The notes under the pieces were generated by a model. It was not told the origin of the DNA and made no database searches. It saw only the letters and a list, made by a program, of their open reading frames with translations. A DNA stretch of 64,000 nucleotides, taken from positions 62,001 to 126,000 of the forward strand of contig DMMY01000004.1 in NCBI GenBank assembly GCA_003452935.1, written 5' to 3'. Positions 42,670 to 50,999 of the stretch are shown here, piece after piece. Source of the stretch: Elusimicrobiota bacterium (GTDB taxonomy: Bacteria > Elusimicrobiota > Elusimicrobia > UBA1565 > UBA9628). Positions within the stretch are counted from its first letter, which is position 1. Every line of letters starts with the position of its first letter. The position numbers and the translations under genes are program-made.

Positions 42670-43074
42670 ATGTCCTCCGCCAAGAAGCGGGTCCTCGCCA
42701 TCGACGACGACGTTTCCGTGTGCGAATACTACGAGCGCGGCCTTGCCGCTCTCGGCTTCGACGTCACCTGCGCCCCGGACGCCAAAGAGGCCCGCGATCA
42801 CCTCTCTAAGAATCACCCTGACGTCATACTCATGGACGTCATGATGCCCGAGACGGACGGCATCACCCTGACCCGGGAGCTGCGCGACAACCCCAAGACC
42901 TCGGACATCCCCATCATCGTAGTCAGCGGCTTGGCCGACGCCGGAACGCTCAATGACGCGCTGCTCTTCGGGGCCGTGGACTACATGGTCAAGCCTATAG
43001 AGCTCGACGTCCTCAAGGCCAAGATCGAACGGGCTCTGGCCGTGGTGGAGCGCAAACAGAAAGACGCGCGTTGA
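42670..43074 (+). CDS. Single-domain response regulator (CheY-like receiver)
   Basis: The 134-residue protein is one receiver domain with the acidic pocket AIDDD, phosphoacceptor Asp56 in VILMDVMMPETDG, the conserved Ser in VVSGL and Lys in YMVKPIE. It has no output domain, so it acts by protein contact or phosphotransfer. It lies 122 bases before a PAS-GGDEF gene and may feed it, but no histidine kinase is adjacent. Confidence 0.93.
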   Translation: MSSAKKRVLAIDDDVSVCEYYERGLAALGFDVTCAPDAKEARDHLSKNHPDVILMDVMMPETDGITLTRELRDNPKTSDIPIIVVSGLADAGTLNDALLFGAVDYMVKPIELDVLKAKIERALAVVERKQKDAR

Positions 43075-43095
43075 GTTCTTTCCCGCGCCCTCTGC

Positions 43096-43136
43096 ATGGG
43101 CCGGCGGACCTATATCGACGGACCCTATCGGCCTAG
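43096..43136. repeat. GGNCC-rich intergenic cluster
   Basis: ATGGGCC, GGACC, GGACCC and GGCCTAG lie in 41 bases between the receiver and PAS-GGDEF genes. It resembles the clusters in the glucan locus. The rest of the gap (43075-43196) shows nothing else. Confidence 0.35.
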
Positions 43137-43196
43137 CGCGCGACAAGGTCCAATGTCTCTGGCCGCGCGCGTTGCCGCGCGGCATCCTTGAAGCGT

Positions 43197-44132
43197 ATGG
43201 CCTCGCACCCTTTGCTCCTGCGCCCCGGCCCCGCGGCGCGCCCGCTCATCCGCCTATCGAGCGACTTTCTCCGCGCCCAGGAATACTTCGAGGCGATCAT
43301 TTCTTCGACCACGGACGCCATCATCGCCACGGATCGGTCCGGCCGCATCGTCTATTTCAGCCCCGGCGCCGAGGCCATGCTGGGCCTGGATGGGACCCTC
43401 GCCGTGAGCCAGCCGGTCTCGACCTTCTACCTGCACGGCAAGGAGGACGCCAGGCGCGTCATGTCCATTCTGCGCAGGGAGGGCCGTGTCCAGGATCACG
43501 AGATGGTCTTTCGTTCGAGGAACGGCCGCGCCATCCATATCAGCATGTCCGCCTCCCTGCTGCATGACCGGGCCGGCCGTCTTATCGGGACGTTGGGGAT
43601 TTCCAAGGACATAACCCGGCGCGTGGAACTCGAGAACCGCCTGCGCGACCTGGCGATCACGGACGACCTCACCGGGCTCTTCAACAAGCGCTGCTTCCAC
43701 GAAAGGCTGTTCCAAGAAGCCAGCCGCGCCAGACGCCTGCGCCAGGAGCTCTCCCTCATTCTCTTCGACCTCGACGGCTTCAAAGGCGTCAACGACAGTC
43801 TCGGGCATGCCGCCGGCGACCGCATTCTGGAGGATTTTGCCGCAGCCGTGGAGCACAGCATCCGCAAGCAAGTCGACTCCGCTTACCGTTACGGCGGCGA
43901 CGAATTCGTGGTCATACTCCCCGGCTTGAGCACCCGTCGCGCCCAGGAGGTGGCGCGCCGCATCTCCCAGGCGTCGCGCGAGCGCGCCGCGTACGGCGGT
44001 ACCGGCTGCAGCTGGGGCGCGGCGACCCTGTCCGCGGCAAGAACGGTCGGCCAGCTTTTGCGCCTGGCCGACCGCCGCATGTACCGCATGAAGCTGCGCC
44101 AAAAAGACGCTGGACGCCGGCCAAAAATATAG
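43197..44132 (+). CDS. PAS-GGDEF diguanylate cyclase
   Basis: This 311-residue soluble protein has a PAS domain (about 28-145; AIIATDRSGRIVYFSPGAEAM, ending GTLGISKDITRR) and a GGDEF domain (about 150-305) with LTDDLTG-type start ITDDLTGLFNKRCF and an intact GGDEF at 233-237. It should make cyclic di-GMP in response to a signal sensed by PAS. The position of the inhibitory RxxD site reads KQVD, so product inhibition at that site may be lost. Start ATG 43197 is chosen; a TTG three codons earlier is possible, and neither has a clear ribosome site. Confidence 0.92.
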   Translation: MASHPLLLRPGPAARPLIRLSSDFLRAQEYFEAIISSTTDAIIATDRSGRIVYFSPGAEAMLGLDGTLAVSQPVSTFYLHGKEDARRVMSILRREGRVQDHEMVFRSRNGRAIHISMSASLLHDRAGRLIGTLGISKDITRRVELENRLRDLAITDDLTGLFNKRCFHERLFQEASRARRLRQELSLILFDLDGFKGVNDSLGHAAGDRILEDFAAAVEHSIRKQVDSAYRYGGDEFVVILPGLSTRRAQEVARRISQASRERAAYGGTGCSWGAATLSAARTVGQLLRLADRRMYRMKLRQKDAGRRPKI

Positions 44133-44144
44133 GCCTCGCGCCGC

Positions 44145-44201
44145 GGCGACGGGCCCTGTCGGCGACGGGCCCTTCCATTCGCCCCGAGCATACGCTATAA
44201 T
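44145..44201 (+). promoter_or_regulatory. Direct repeat and -10 box upstream of receiver gene
   Basis: GGCGACGGGCCC occurs at 44145-44156 and 44161-44172 (period 16), followed by TATAAT at 44196-44201. The repeat lies where an activator or repressor would bind relative to the promoter of the gene at 44225. Confidence 0.45.
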
Positions 44202-44224
44202 TTTCGTTCTCAGGCCGAACTTCC

Positions 44225-44617
44225 ATGGCGAAAATCCTTATCATTGACGACGACTACGCGATCGTGGAACTCATCACCGACATCCTGCAACGCGAAGGCC
44301 ATGCGGTGGAAACCGCGGCCGATGCGGTGGAAGGCATGCAGAAAGCCCGCAGCGCCCGTCCGGATCTGATCATACTCGACTACCATATGCCGGGGATGAC
44401 CGGCGCGCATCTCTACGAATCCCTGCGCCGCAACCAAGCCACCAACCATACCCCTATTTTATTCATGAGCGGGGAAGCCTCGGCCGATGACATCCTCAAC
44501 GAAATAGCGGACGCCCAAGGCGCCAGCTTCCTGGCCAAGCCGGTCCACTTGGAGGACTTCCGCCGGGCCGTGCGCGCGATTCTCGCGGCGAACAGCCCGC
44601 CCCCGGCGCCCAAGTAG
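44225..44617 (+). CDS. Single-domain response regulator (CheY-like receiver)
   Basis: This 130-residue receiver has the acidic pocket LIIDDDYAIVE, phosphoacceptor Asp52 in LIILDYHMPGMTG, Ser in LFMSGEA and Lys in SFLAKPVHLEDF, then a short Pro-rich tail. It has no output domain. It follows the PAS-GGDEF gene and precedes the Tol-Pal genes, with its own -10 box 24 bases upstream. Confidence 0.92.
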   Translation: MAKILIIDDDYAIVELITDILQREGHAVETAADAVEGMQKARSARPDLIILDYHMPGMTGAHLYESLRRNQATNHTPILFMSGEASADDILNEIADAQGASFLAKPVHLEDFRRAVRAILAANSPPPAPK

Positions 44618-44684
44618 CCGCAACCGGCGAGTAATCGTGATTTTTGCTATCATATCGACATATCTGCATGGAGACCGAATTCGA

Positions 44685-45269
44685 ATGACGAAATCTTCAA
44701 GACCGTCCATTTGCCTGACTTTATGTCTGGGCTGCATGCTGGCTTTGTCCGGCTGCGCAGCCACCAAAAAATCCAAAAAATCCGCCTTGGATCAGACCGG
44801 CTCCGCGCCGCAGGGCCAGACCCAGGATCCGGCCTATGTCCCGGGAGTAGACGTGGTCGAGGCCAGCTTGCGGGGATCTTCATTCTCCCAGATCCCGGAA
44901 TTGGAATCCATCAGGTTCGACTATGACAGCGCGGCCCTAAGCGACGCGGCCCTGGCTACCCTCAAGAACAATGCCGCATTCCTCAAGGCTCACGCGGGAC
45001 TGGAGGTCTTGGTGTCGGGTTTCTGCGATGAGCGGGGCACCATCGAATACAACCTCGCCCTGGGCCAGAAGCGGGCCAAAGAGGTGCGCGAATATTATAT
45101 CCGCCTGGGCATCCCGGGCGCCGCCGTGGCCACGATTTCCTACGGAAAGGAGCAGCCCGTCTGCACGCAATCCAATGATGAATGCTGGGCGCAGAACCGG
45201 CGCGCCGAAACGCGCGTCCGCGCCCGCCCCGCCGCCGACGGCAGCTCCGCCTCGCCCGACGCGCCATGA
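44685..45269 (+). CDS. pal: Peptidoglycan-associated lipoprotein
   Basis: The 194-residue outer-membrane lipoprotein binds peptidoglycan and works with TolB. The signal peptide ends in the lipobox LSGC at about residue 25, followed by a Lys/Ser linker. The OmpA-like domain has IRFDYDSAALSDAALATL, VSGFCDERGTIEYNLALG and the arginines of NRRAETRVR. I chose ATG 44685, 10 bases after GGAGA; an upstream in-frame codon at 44637 would spoil the signal peptide. Overlaps the next gene by four bases. Confidence 0.95.
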   Translation: MTKSSRPSICLTLCLGCMLALSGCAATKKSKKSALDQTGSAPQGQTQDPAYVPGVDVVEASLRGSSFSQIPELESIRFDYDSAALSDAALATLKNNAAFLKAHAGLEVLVSGFCDERGTIEYNLALGQKRAKEVREYYIRLGIPGAAVATISYGKEQPVCTQSNDECWAQNRRAETRVRARPAADGSSASPDAP

Positions 45270-46075
45270 ACCGCTCCGCCGCGATCCTGCTCGCCGCCCT
45301 CTCGCTCTCCGGCTGCGTCGCCACGCAGAGGGACGTCTTGGACCTGGAAAACCAGGCCGATGAACTCAAGAACCAGGTCGTCGAGCTCAAGGGGACGGTC
45401 ACCTCCATGCAGGCCAACCAAGCCGACCTCTTGGTGCAATTCAAGCGCCTGCACGAGGACCTCTCCTCCTTTACCGAGACCATGCGCCAGTCCCAAGACG
45501 AGATGAGACAACTCTCCTCCAAGATCGACGACCTTTCCGCCGGAGTCTCCAGCAAGGTCGCCGCCATCGGCTCGACGCTGACCAGCCAGCAAGCCAAGAG
45601 CCTCGACGAGCAGAGGGCCGCGTTGGCCAAGCAGGAAGCCGCCCTGAGCAGCCAGTTGCAGCAGGGCACGCCGACGGACCTCTTTCATGCCTCGGAAGTG
45701 CGCCTCGCCAAGAAATCCTTCGACCTGGCGGCCAAAGGCTTCGAGGACTATATCGCCCGCTTCCCCAAAGGCGCGCTCGTGGACATGGCCATCTACAACC
45801 TCGGGGAATCCTATTACGGCTTGAAGAAATGGGAGCTGGCCGGACGCCAATATGGGCTCTATCTGGATAAATTCCCCAAAAGCGCCCTAACCGCCTCTTC
45901 CCGCCTCATGTACGCTCTTTGCCTGATCAACCTGAAGAAAAACGTTCCCGAGGCCCGGCAGTATTTGGAGTCATTGATCGTGGATTTCCCTTCCAGCCCC
46001 GAGGCCAAGGCGGCGGCGCAGCACCTTCGCAAGCTGCAGGCCCGGAAGGCCGCCCCGCCGGGCGCCTTGCGATGA
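45266..46075 (+). CDS. Tol-Pal system protein CpoB/YbgF-like, lipoprotein form
   Basis: This 269-residue protein has a lipobox (LSLSGC) where E. coli CpoB is a soluble periplasmic protein. Residues about 25-145 form a long coiled coil (LENQADELKNQVVELKGTV and onward), and the C-terminal half has TPR-like repeats (FDLAAKGFEDYIARFPKG, AIYNLGESYYGLKKWELAGRQY, AAQHLRKLQARK). It links cell-wall synthesis to Tol-Pal constriction. Overlaps pal and tolB by four bases each. Confidence 0.88.
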   Translation: MNRSAAILLAALSLSGCVATQRDVLDLENQADELKNQVVELKGTVTSMQANQADLLVQFKRLHEDLSSFTETMRQSQDEMRQLSSKIDDLSAGVSSKVAAIGSTLTSQQAKSLDEQRAALAKQEAALSSQLQQGTPTDLFHASEVRLAKKSFDLAAKGFEDYIARFPKGALVDMAIYNLGESYYGLKKWELAGRQYGLYLDKFPKSALTASSRLMYALCLINLKKNVPEARQYLESLIVDFPSSPEAKAAAQHLRKLQARKAAPPGALR

Positions 46076-47391
46076 GCCCGTCGCCGCGGGCCAACCCGCG
46101 CGGCCTCCTGTTATTCATCATCTTGGCGGCAAGTTTTTTCCCATCAACGACGGCCTGGGCGCAAAGCGACGTGTTCATCAACCTCGCGGGCCGGCCCGGA
46201 GAGGCGCGCACCCTGGCCCTCGGCCTGCCGCCCTTCATCGCGGAAAACCCCGAAAGGTCGCAGGACGCGCTCCTGGCCAGGCAGCTGCGCGACGTGGTGC
46301 GCAATGACCTGCTCTTTTCGCGCTACTTCACCATCCAGGAAGACGGCCCCCTCTTCGACGGCGCAAACCTCAAGGATATCATGCTGCAATGGAAGGCGCG
46401 TCTGGCCGGCTGGCTATTGACCGCCAAGGTCGGCTCCGGCGGAAAGATCACCTTAAGCGTTCAACTCCATGATCTGAACTCCGGAGAAGCCGTCTTTGAA
46501 CGCTATTACCGCCAGGAAGCCGCCTTCCAGCGCTCCCTGGCCCATAAAGTCGCCGATGACTTGGTCATGGCTCTGACCGGCAAGAACGGGATCGCGCATA
46601 CTTTCCTCGCCTTTGCCAACGACAAGACGGGGTATAAGGAAATATATCTCATGGACTACGATGGCGCCAATTTCAAGGCCTTGACCAGCCATGGCTCCAT
46701 CTCCATCCTGCCCCGCTTTTCCCCGGACCGGAAATCCCTGGTCTACACCAGCTACAAAGACGGCAACCCGGACCTTTTCATGCTGGACCTCAATGCCGGC
46801 CGCAGAAGGGCGATTTCAGTCGAACAGGGCCTCAACATGGCAGGCGGATTCTCCCCGGATGGGACCCAACTGCTCATGACCCTCTCGCGCCAAAAGAGCC
46901 CGAACCTCTACGTCAAGAACCTGGGGGACGGCTCCCTGACGCGCCTGACGCAGCATTTCGGAGCGGACAGCTCGCCGACCTTCTCTCCCGACGGGCAGCA
47001 GGCGGCCTTCGTATCGGACCGCTCCGGCAACCCGCAGATATATCTTCTGGACATAACCACGCAGCGGGTCAAGCGGCTGACCAGTCTCAACTGGTGCGAC
47101 TCCCCGGCTTGGTCCCCCACCGGAGAATGGATCGCCTTCGCGGGCCGCATTCACAACAAGGACAAGATGGACATCTTCCTGGTGGACATCACCGGAAACC
47201 AGATCCGCCAACTGACGCGCGGCGAGGGCAGCAATGAGAACCCGGCTTGGTCGCCGGACGGCCGTTTCCTCGCCTTCACCAGCACACGCAATAAACGGTC
47301 CGAGCTCTTCGTCATGGACGCCGACGGCTCGGCCCCGCATCGCCTGACGGAGATTCCGGGCGACACCTTCACCCCGGCCTGGTCCAACTGA
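46072..47391 (+). CDS. tolB: Tol-Pal translocation protein TolB
   Basis: The 439-residue periplasmic protein has a signal peptide (LLLFIILAASFFPSTTAWAQ), an N-terminal alpha/beta domain to about residue 165, and a six-bladed beta propeller with repeats such as LPRFSPDRKSLVYTS, SSPTFSPDGQQAAFVSDR and ENPAWSPDGRFLAFTSTR. It binds Pal. It starts in the stop of the preceding gene (GATGA). The order pal-cpoB-tolB differs from the common tolB-pal-cpoB, and tolQRA are not in the window. It converges with the L,D-transpeptidase gene 11 bases away. Confidence 0.93.
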   Translation: MSPSPRANPRGLLLFIILAASFFPSTTAWAQSDVFINLAGRPGEARTLALGLPPFIAENPERSQDALLARQLRDVVRNDLLFSRYFTIQEDGPLFDGANLKDIMLQWKARLAGWLLTAKVGSGGKITLSVQLHDLNSGEAVFERYYRQEAAFQRSLAHKVADDLVMALTGKNGIAHTFLAFANDKTGYKEIYLMDYDGANFKALTSHGSISILPRFSPDRKSLVYTSYKDGNPDLFMLDLNAGRRRAISVEQGLNMAGGFSPDGTQLLMTLSRQKSPNLYVKNLGDGSLTRLTQHFGADSSPTFSPDGQQAAFVSDRSGNPQIYLLDITTQRVKRLTSLNWCDSPAWSPTGEWIAFAGRIHNKDKMDIFLVDITGNQIRQLTRGEGSNENPAWSPDGRFLAFTSTRNKRSELFVMDADGSAPHRLTEIPGDTFTPAWSN

Positions 47392-47402
47392 TCCCGGACC
47401 GT

Positions 47403-48446
47403 CTAATCCACGCCGGCGGCAACCGTATCGAGCAGTTCCGTCTCCCGGACTTCGCACTGCACTCGGCGTTTTTTACCCGACTGCTCGTCCACAAAGAGGT
47501 TAAGCAGCGCCAGGCAATCCGGCCGCACTTTCACGCAGCCGTTGGTGTCGCGGAACAGGAAATTCGACAGCTCCGGCCGCCCCGCGTAAGCGGGATCCAA
47601 ACCGCGCTGCGGGTCGTCCCACTGGTCCGTATGGATGGCCCAGCCTGTCCGGCCGAACGGACCGTAATAGTACCGAGCATTGCGCGCCAACTGCTTGGCT
47701 TGCCGCGCTCGGGCTTGCGGAGAATCGGCAAGGGAACGCCGCTCAAAGACCGGAACTCCGGCCCCCTGGGAAAACGCCTGATAATCCTCGGCCCAGACCA
47801 TATCGATGGGCATGGCCTGATTCGTCCTGGAGTACCAATGTTTCCAAACGCCTGAAAAGCGCGCCTTGGGCGAGCCGTCGGGGTTCGCGATCCGGGCGGC
47901 AATATCCGCATCCCCACCCAGCTCTTCAGGCTTATTGAGCAGCTCGATCTCATATTCCCGGGGCGAAATATTGCGCAAATCGTAAATGCCGGGCAAGGCG
48001 GCGCCGTCCTCGCTTGCCATCGGGGCGTAGTAGACGGTCGCGCCCCCTATCACGCCGCGCAGCCACCCCGCCCGAGGCTCGCGCGACGTGACGCCGCGCC
48101 CCAGAGCCTCGCACTGATAAATTCCCGCCGCCGGTCCTTCCTCTATCTCAAAACTGATGACTCCGGCCTTGGCCCGGTCCTTGGGCAGCAGCACCAGGAC
48201 GCGCGATATTTTTTCACCTTCAAGGCCCCTTTGCGCATTGAGCCCCAACGTCTCCGCCTTCTGGCGCAAGCCCGCGGTCAGGGCGTCAAGATTCGAATGC
48301 CGGGGCGCGATGCCGGAAGGGATGAGCCGGGCCAAGTCCGGGCCGGCGGCCGCAGCGGCCGCCCAGCCCGCGGCCAGCATCACCCGGCCGGCCGCCCTCA
48401 ACAAGCCAATAGCCTTCGCCGGCGGCGACGGGCCGGCTCGTGGCAA
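47403..48446 (-). CDS. Probable L,D-transpeptidase (YkuD domain)
   Basis: The 347-residue protein has an Ala-rich N-terminal hydrophobic stretch that could be a signal peptide. The C-terminal third carries the YkuD catalytic pattern: a His in GRTGWAIHTDQ and, about 30 residues on, the cysteine in RDTNGCVKVRPDCLALLN. Such enzymes form 3-3 links in peptidoglycan or attach lipoproteins. The start is uncertain: ATG 48446 overlaps the kinase gene by 49 bases, and ATG 48380 would also leave a signal-like helix. It is the last gene of a unit with a two-component system, so envelope stress control is likely. Confidence 0.72.
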   Translation of the reverse strand: MPRAGPSPPAKAIGLLRAAGRVMLAAGWAAAAAAGPDLARLIPSGIAPRHSNLDALTAGLRQKAETLGLNAQRGLEGEKISRVLVLLPKDRAKAGVISFEIEEGPAAGIYQCEALGRGVTSREPRAGWLRGVIGGATVYYAPMASEDGAALPGIYDLRNISPREYEIELLNKPEELGGDADIAARIANPDGSPKARFSGVWKHWYSRTNQAMPIDMVWAEDYQAFSQGAGVPVFERRSLADSPQARARQAKQLARNARYYYGPFGRTGWAIHTDQWDDPQRGLDPAYAGRPELSNFLFRDTNGCVKVRPDCLALLNLFVDEQSGKKRRVQCEVRETELLDTVAAGVD

Positions 48447-49663
48447 GGCAAGCAGAGATTGAAGCAGGCGCCCTTGCCCCTGCCCATGCTGAAAGCCTCG
48501 ACGGAGCCGCCGTGCTTTTGCAGGATGCGCAAAGCCGCGGAAAGACCAAGGCCGCTGCCGTCCTTGCCCTTGGTGGTGAAGAACGGCTGAAAGATACGTT
48601 CCAAATCCTCTTTCAAGATGCCCTTGCCGTCATCCTCAATAGTGATCTCACAGATATCCCGCCTTGGCCGCCATCTCAGCAGCGCGCTGGCGTCCTCCTT
48701 GATCCGCGCCGAAATCTTGATATGGCCGCCCGCATGAACCGCATCAACGGCATTGTGCAGCACGGCCGATATGGCCTCCTGCATAAGCGAAGGATCGCCC
48801 TTTACGGGAAGCGGGGCCTCGGGGAAGTCGGTCTCAACCCTCACGCCGTGAGTCGAAGCCCGCGCCGCTACCGCGGCAAGAGCCCGCGTCAAGGCTTCCC
48901 TCAAATCGAATCGCACATGATCCATCTCCTCGATGCGGCCCAGGTCCAAGAGGCCTTTTAAAATGTCCCGACAATGGCAGACCTCGTCGCGTATCTGGGC
49001 CAGCTCCTTGCGGGATTGCTCGCATGACTGCGCCCGATGCGAAAGGACCTCGGCGTTGACCAGGATGGTGGTCAAAGGGCCCTTGATCCGGTGCGCCACC
49101 TCGCCCGCGAGCTGCCCCAAAGCGGCGAGCCTGCCGAACTGGACCAGCCGCTCCTGGTACTTGTTCTCCTGCTCCTTCTGCGCCTCGCGGCTGTCCCGGG
49201 AAAGAATGGCCATAAGCGCCGAAGAGACCAACAAAAAATGAACCCGCAGCCAAAAGCTGGTATCTTGAGGCAATCCTTTCTGCGGGTGCCACGCCGTGAT
49301 CAGGTAAAGCGCCGTCGTCACCAGAGCCACCACCAGGCTCTGGGCGAGGTTCCGCGTCAAAGCCGTCCCGAAAATAATGAGAAAGAATATCAGGTAAAGG
49401 TCGGACCCCGGCCTGCTCCAATGCAGGATAAGGGCGGCCAGCGCGGCGTCTCCCAAAAAAAGCCCGGCCTGGAAGTACCACGTCAACAGCACTGTCTCGG
49501 GGGCCATTTGCAGGAAGACCAGGGACCCCCCCAGGATCAGGCTCAATGAGACGAATCGGGCCTGCCCGCCGGCCGCGCCGGGATGCTGATACAGGAATAT
49601 GAGCAGGAGGACCGCCATAAGCAGGCCCTGAAAAGCGAAATACAAGCCCCGGCGTTCAGACAT
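48398..49663 (-). CDS. Membrane sensor histidine kinase
   Basis: This 421-residue kinase has six hydrophobic segments in residues 10-155 and no large periplasmic loop, so it may sense a membrane state or intracellular cue. The phosphoacceptor is His191 in GEVAHRIKGPLTTI. The ATPase boxes are HNAVDAV (N), EDDGKGI (G1), FFTTK (F) and GSGLGLSAA (G2). It starts at ATG 49663, overlapping the response regulator stop by eight bases. Its partner is almost surely that regulator. Confidence 0.92.
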   Translation of the reverse strand: MSERRGLYFAFQGLLMAVLLLIFLYQHPGAAGGQARFVSLSLILGGSLVFLQMAPETVLLTWYFQAGLFLGDAALAALILHWSRPGSDLYLIFFLIIFGTALTRNLAQSLVVALVTTALYLITAWHPQKGLPQDTSFWLRVHFLLVSSALMAILSRDSREAQKEQENKYQERLVQFGRLAALGQLAGEVAHRIKGPLTTILVNAEVLSHRAQSCEQSRKELAQIRDEVCHCRDILKGLLDLGRIEEMDHVRFDLREALTRALAAVAARASTHGVRVETDFPEAPLPVKGDPSLMQEAISAVLHNAVDAVHAGGHIKISARIKEDASALLRWRPRRDICEITIEDDGKGILKEDLERIFQPFFTTKGKDGSGLGLSAALRILQKHGGSVEAFSMGRGKGACFNLCLPCHEPARRRRRRLLAC

Positions 49664-50345
49664 CGGCGGATAAAAAGCGATAGCCCAGCTTGGGCACCGT
49701 CTCAATGAGATCGGCTTTGCTGCCGAGCTTTTTGCGTATGTTCTTGATATGGGTATCCAAGCTGCGGGTGGCCACGTCCAAGCCGTAAGTCGACGTGTTC
49801 TCGACAAGGTAGCTGCGGCTCAGGGCGCGGCCGGGGCGCGACGCCAGCAAATACAGCACTTCGAATTCCTTGGGCTGAAGCTTAAGGACCTCGCCCTGGA
49901 GGGTGGCGCTGCGGTTGTCCCAGTCCAGGGACAAGCCCGCGATCTTAATGACGCCTCGCGCCGGAGACCCCGGCTGGCAGCGCCGCAGAACGCTCTGGAT
50001 GCGCGCCATAAGTTCCATGGCGCCAAAGGGCTTTACCACATAATCGTCGGCGCCTAAATTCAACCCCACCACCTTGTCCCCCTCGCTCGAAAGCCCGGTC
50101 AGAAATATGACGGGAATGCCCCGCGTCGCGGCGTTCTCCTTAAGGGCCTTGAGCACGGCGCGGCCGTCCCCGCCCGGCAGGCGGATATCGAGCAAGATGA
50201 GGTCGGGCCGATGCCGGATGGCCGCGGGGAGAGCCTGGCCCGGCTGGGATACCGACCTTAGGCTGTAGCCGGCCACAAGGGTCAGGCTCTTCTCCACCGC
50301 CTCAATAATGAGGGGATCATCTTCAACGATTAGCACCTTAGGCAT
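49656..50345 (-). CDS. OmpR/PhoB-family response regulator
   Basis: The 229-residue regulator has a receiver with IVEDD, phosphoacceptor Asp53 in LILLDIRLPGGDG and Lys in YVVKPFG, then a winged-helix domain (KLQPKEFEVLYLLASRPGRALSR, RSLDTHIKNIRKKLG, VPKLGYRFL). It binds DNA when phosphorylated by the kinase encoded next. Promoter-like TATAAT at 50382-50377 (minus) precedes it. Confidence 0.95.
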   Translation of the reverse strand: MPKVLIVEDDPLIIEAVEKSLTLVAGYSLRSVSQPGQALPAAIRHRPDLILLDIRLPGGDGRAVLKALKENAATRGIPVIFLTGLSSEGDKVVGLNLGADDYVVKPFGAMELMARIQSVLRRCQPGSPARGVIKIAGLSLDWDNRSATLQGEVLKLQPKEFEVLYLLASRPGRALSRSYLVENTSTYGLDVATRSLDTHIKNIRKKLGSKADLIETVPKLGYRFLSADV

Positions 50346-50376
50346 ATTTCGCGATGGCTCCGATCTCTATTTTTTC

Positions 50377-50440
50377 ATTATATCAATTCAGAATTTGCAC
50401 ACAACTTCATCACACATATTCCATCCACTCTTGTTATACT
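50377..50440. promoter_or_regulatory. Divergent promoter region, response regulator / pilin
   Basis: On the minus strand TTGTGT (50404-50399), 16 bases and TATAAT (50382-50377) could serve the response regulator. On the plus strand TATACT (50435-50440) precedes the pilin, with no good -35 box. The region 50365-50440 is markedly AT-rich compared with the rest of the window. Confidence 0.5.
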
Positions 50441-50471
50441 ATCGATGACGCAGCGTTGCAAGGAGGCTAGC

Positions 50472-50924
50472 ATGAAAAAAATCAAGCCGGGACGCGCCTC
50501 GGGCTTTACCCTTATCGAACTGCTGGTGGTCGTGCTCATCATCGGCATCTTGGCCGCGGTCGCATTGCCCCAGTATTTCAAGATCGTTGAAAAGGGCCGG
50601 TTCTCCGAGGCCGCCAACCTTTTCAGCGTTATCAAGGGCTCCCAGGAACGCTATCTCATCAAGAATAATGTCTATGGAAACGTGGCGAATCTCGACGTGA
50701 CCCTGCCCACCTTGAAGTACTTCGGAACCGGCGCCTGCAACGTCGGCGCGAACACCGTGGCCAACCTGACGGCGACAGGCGGCGCCGTGAGCTGGAACCT
50801 GACATTGACTCGCTGCTCGCCGGGCCCTAACAACCAGACCTACACGATCAGCTACACCGGCCCCACGGGTACTTATGTCTGCGGCGGCGCCTGGGCCGCG
50901 GGCTGCAACGACTTGCTGCCTTAA
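50472..50924 (+). CDS. Type IV pilin-like protein
   Basis: The 150-residue prepilin starts at ATG 50472 with AGGAGG six bases upstream. The short leader MKKIKPGRASG is cut before FTLIELLVVVLIIGILAAVALP, the classic class III signal with Glu at position 5 of the mature chain. The globular part has a Thr/Asn-rich beta region and cysteines that could form the C-terminal disulfide loop (TRCSPG and YVCGGAWAAGC). It would assemble into a type IV pilus or pseudopilus; no assembly genes are near. A strong terminator follows. Confidence 0.92.
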   Translation: MKKIKPGRASGFTLIELLVVVLIIGILAAVALPQYFKIVEKGRFSEAANLFSVIKGSQERYLIKNNVYGNVANLDVTLPTLKYFGTGACNVGANTVANLTATGGAVSWNLTLTRCSPGPNNQTYTISYTGPTGTYVCGGAWAAGCNDLLP

Positions 50925-50940
50925 GCTCAACGTCCAATCC

Positions 50941-50986
50941 GAGAAACAGACCGATAAAAAGAACATTTTTTATCGGTCTGTTTCTC
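50941..50986. terminator. Bidirectional terminator with perfect 20-bp stem
   Basis: 50941-50960 and 50967-50986 are perfect inverted repeats around a six-base loop, with A5/T5 at the inner end of the stem. It lies between the convergent pilin and thymidine kinase genes and can end both messages. The outer flank TGTTTAT on the plus side is T-rich. Confidence 0.85.
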
Positions 50987-50999
50987 TGTTTATAAAGCG

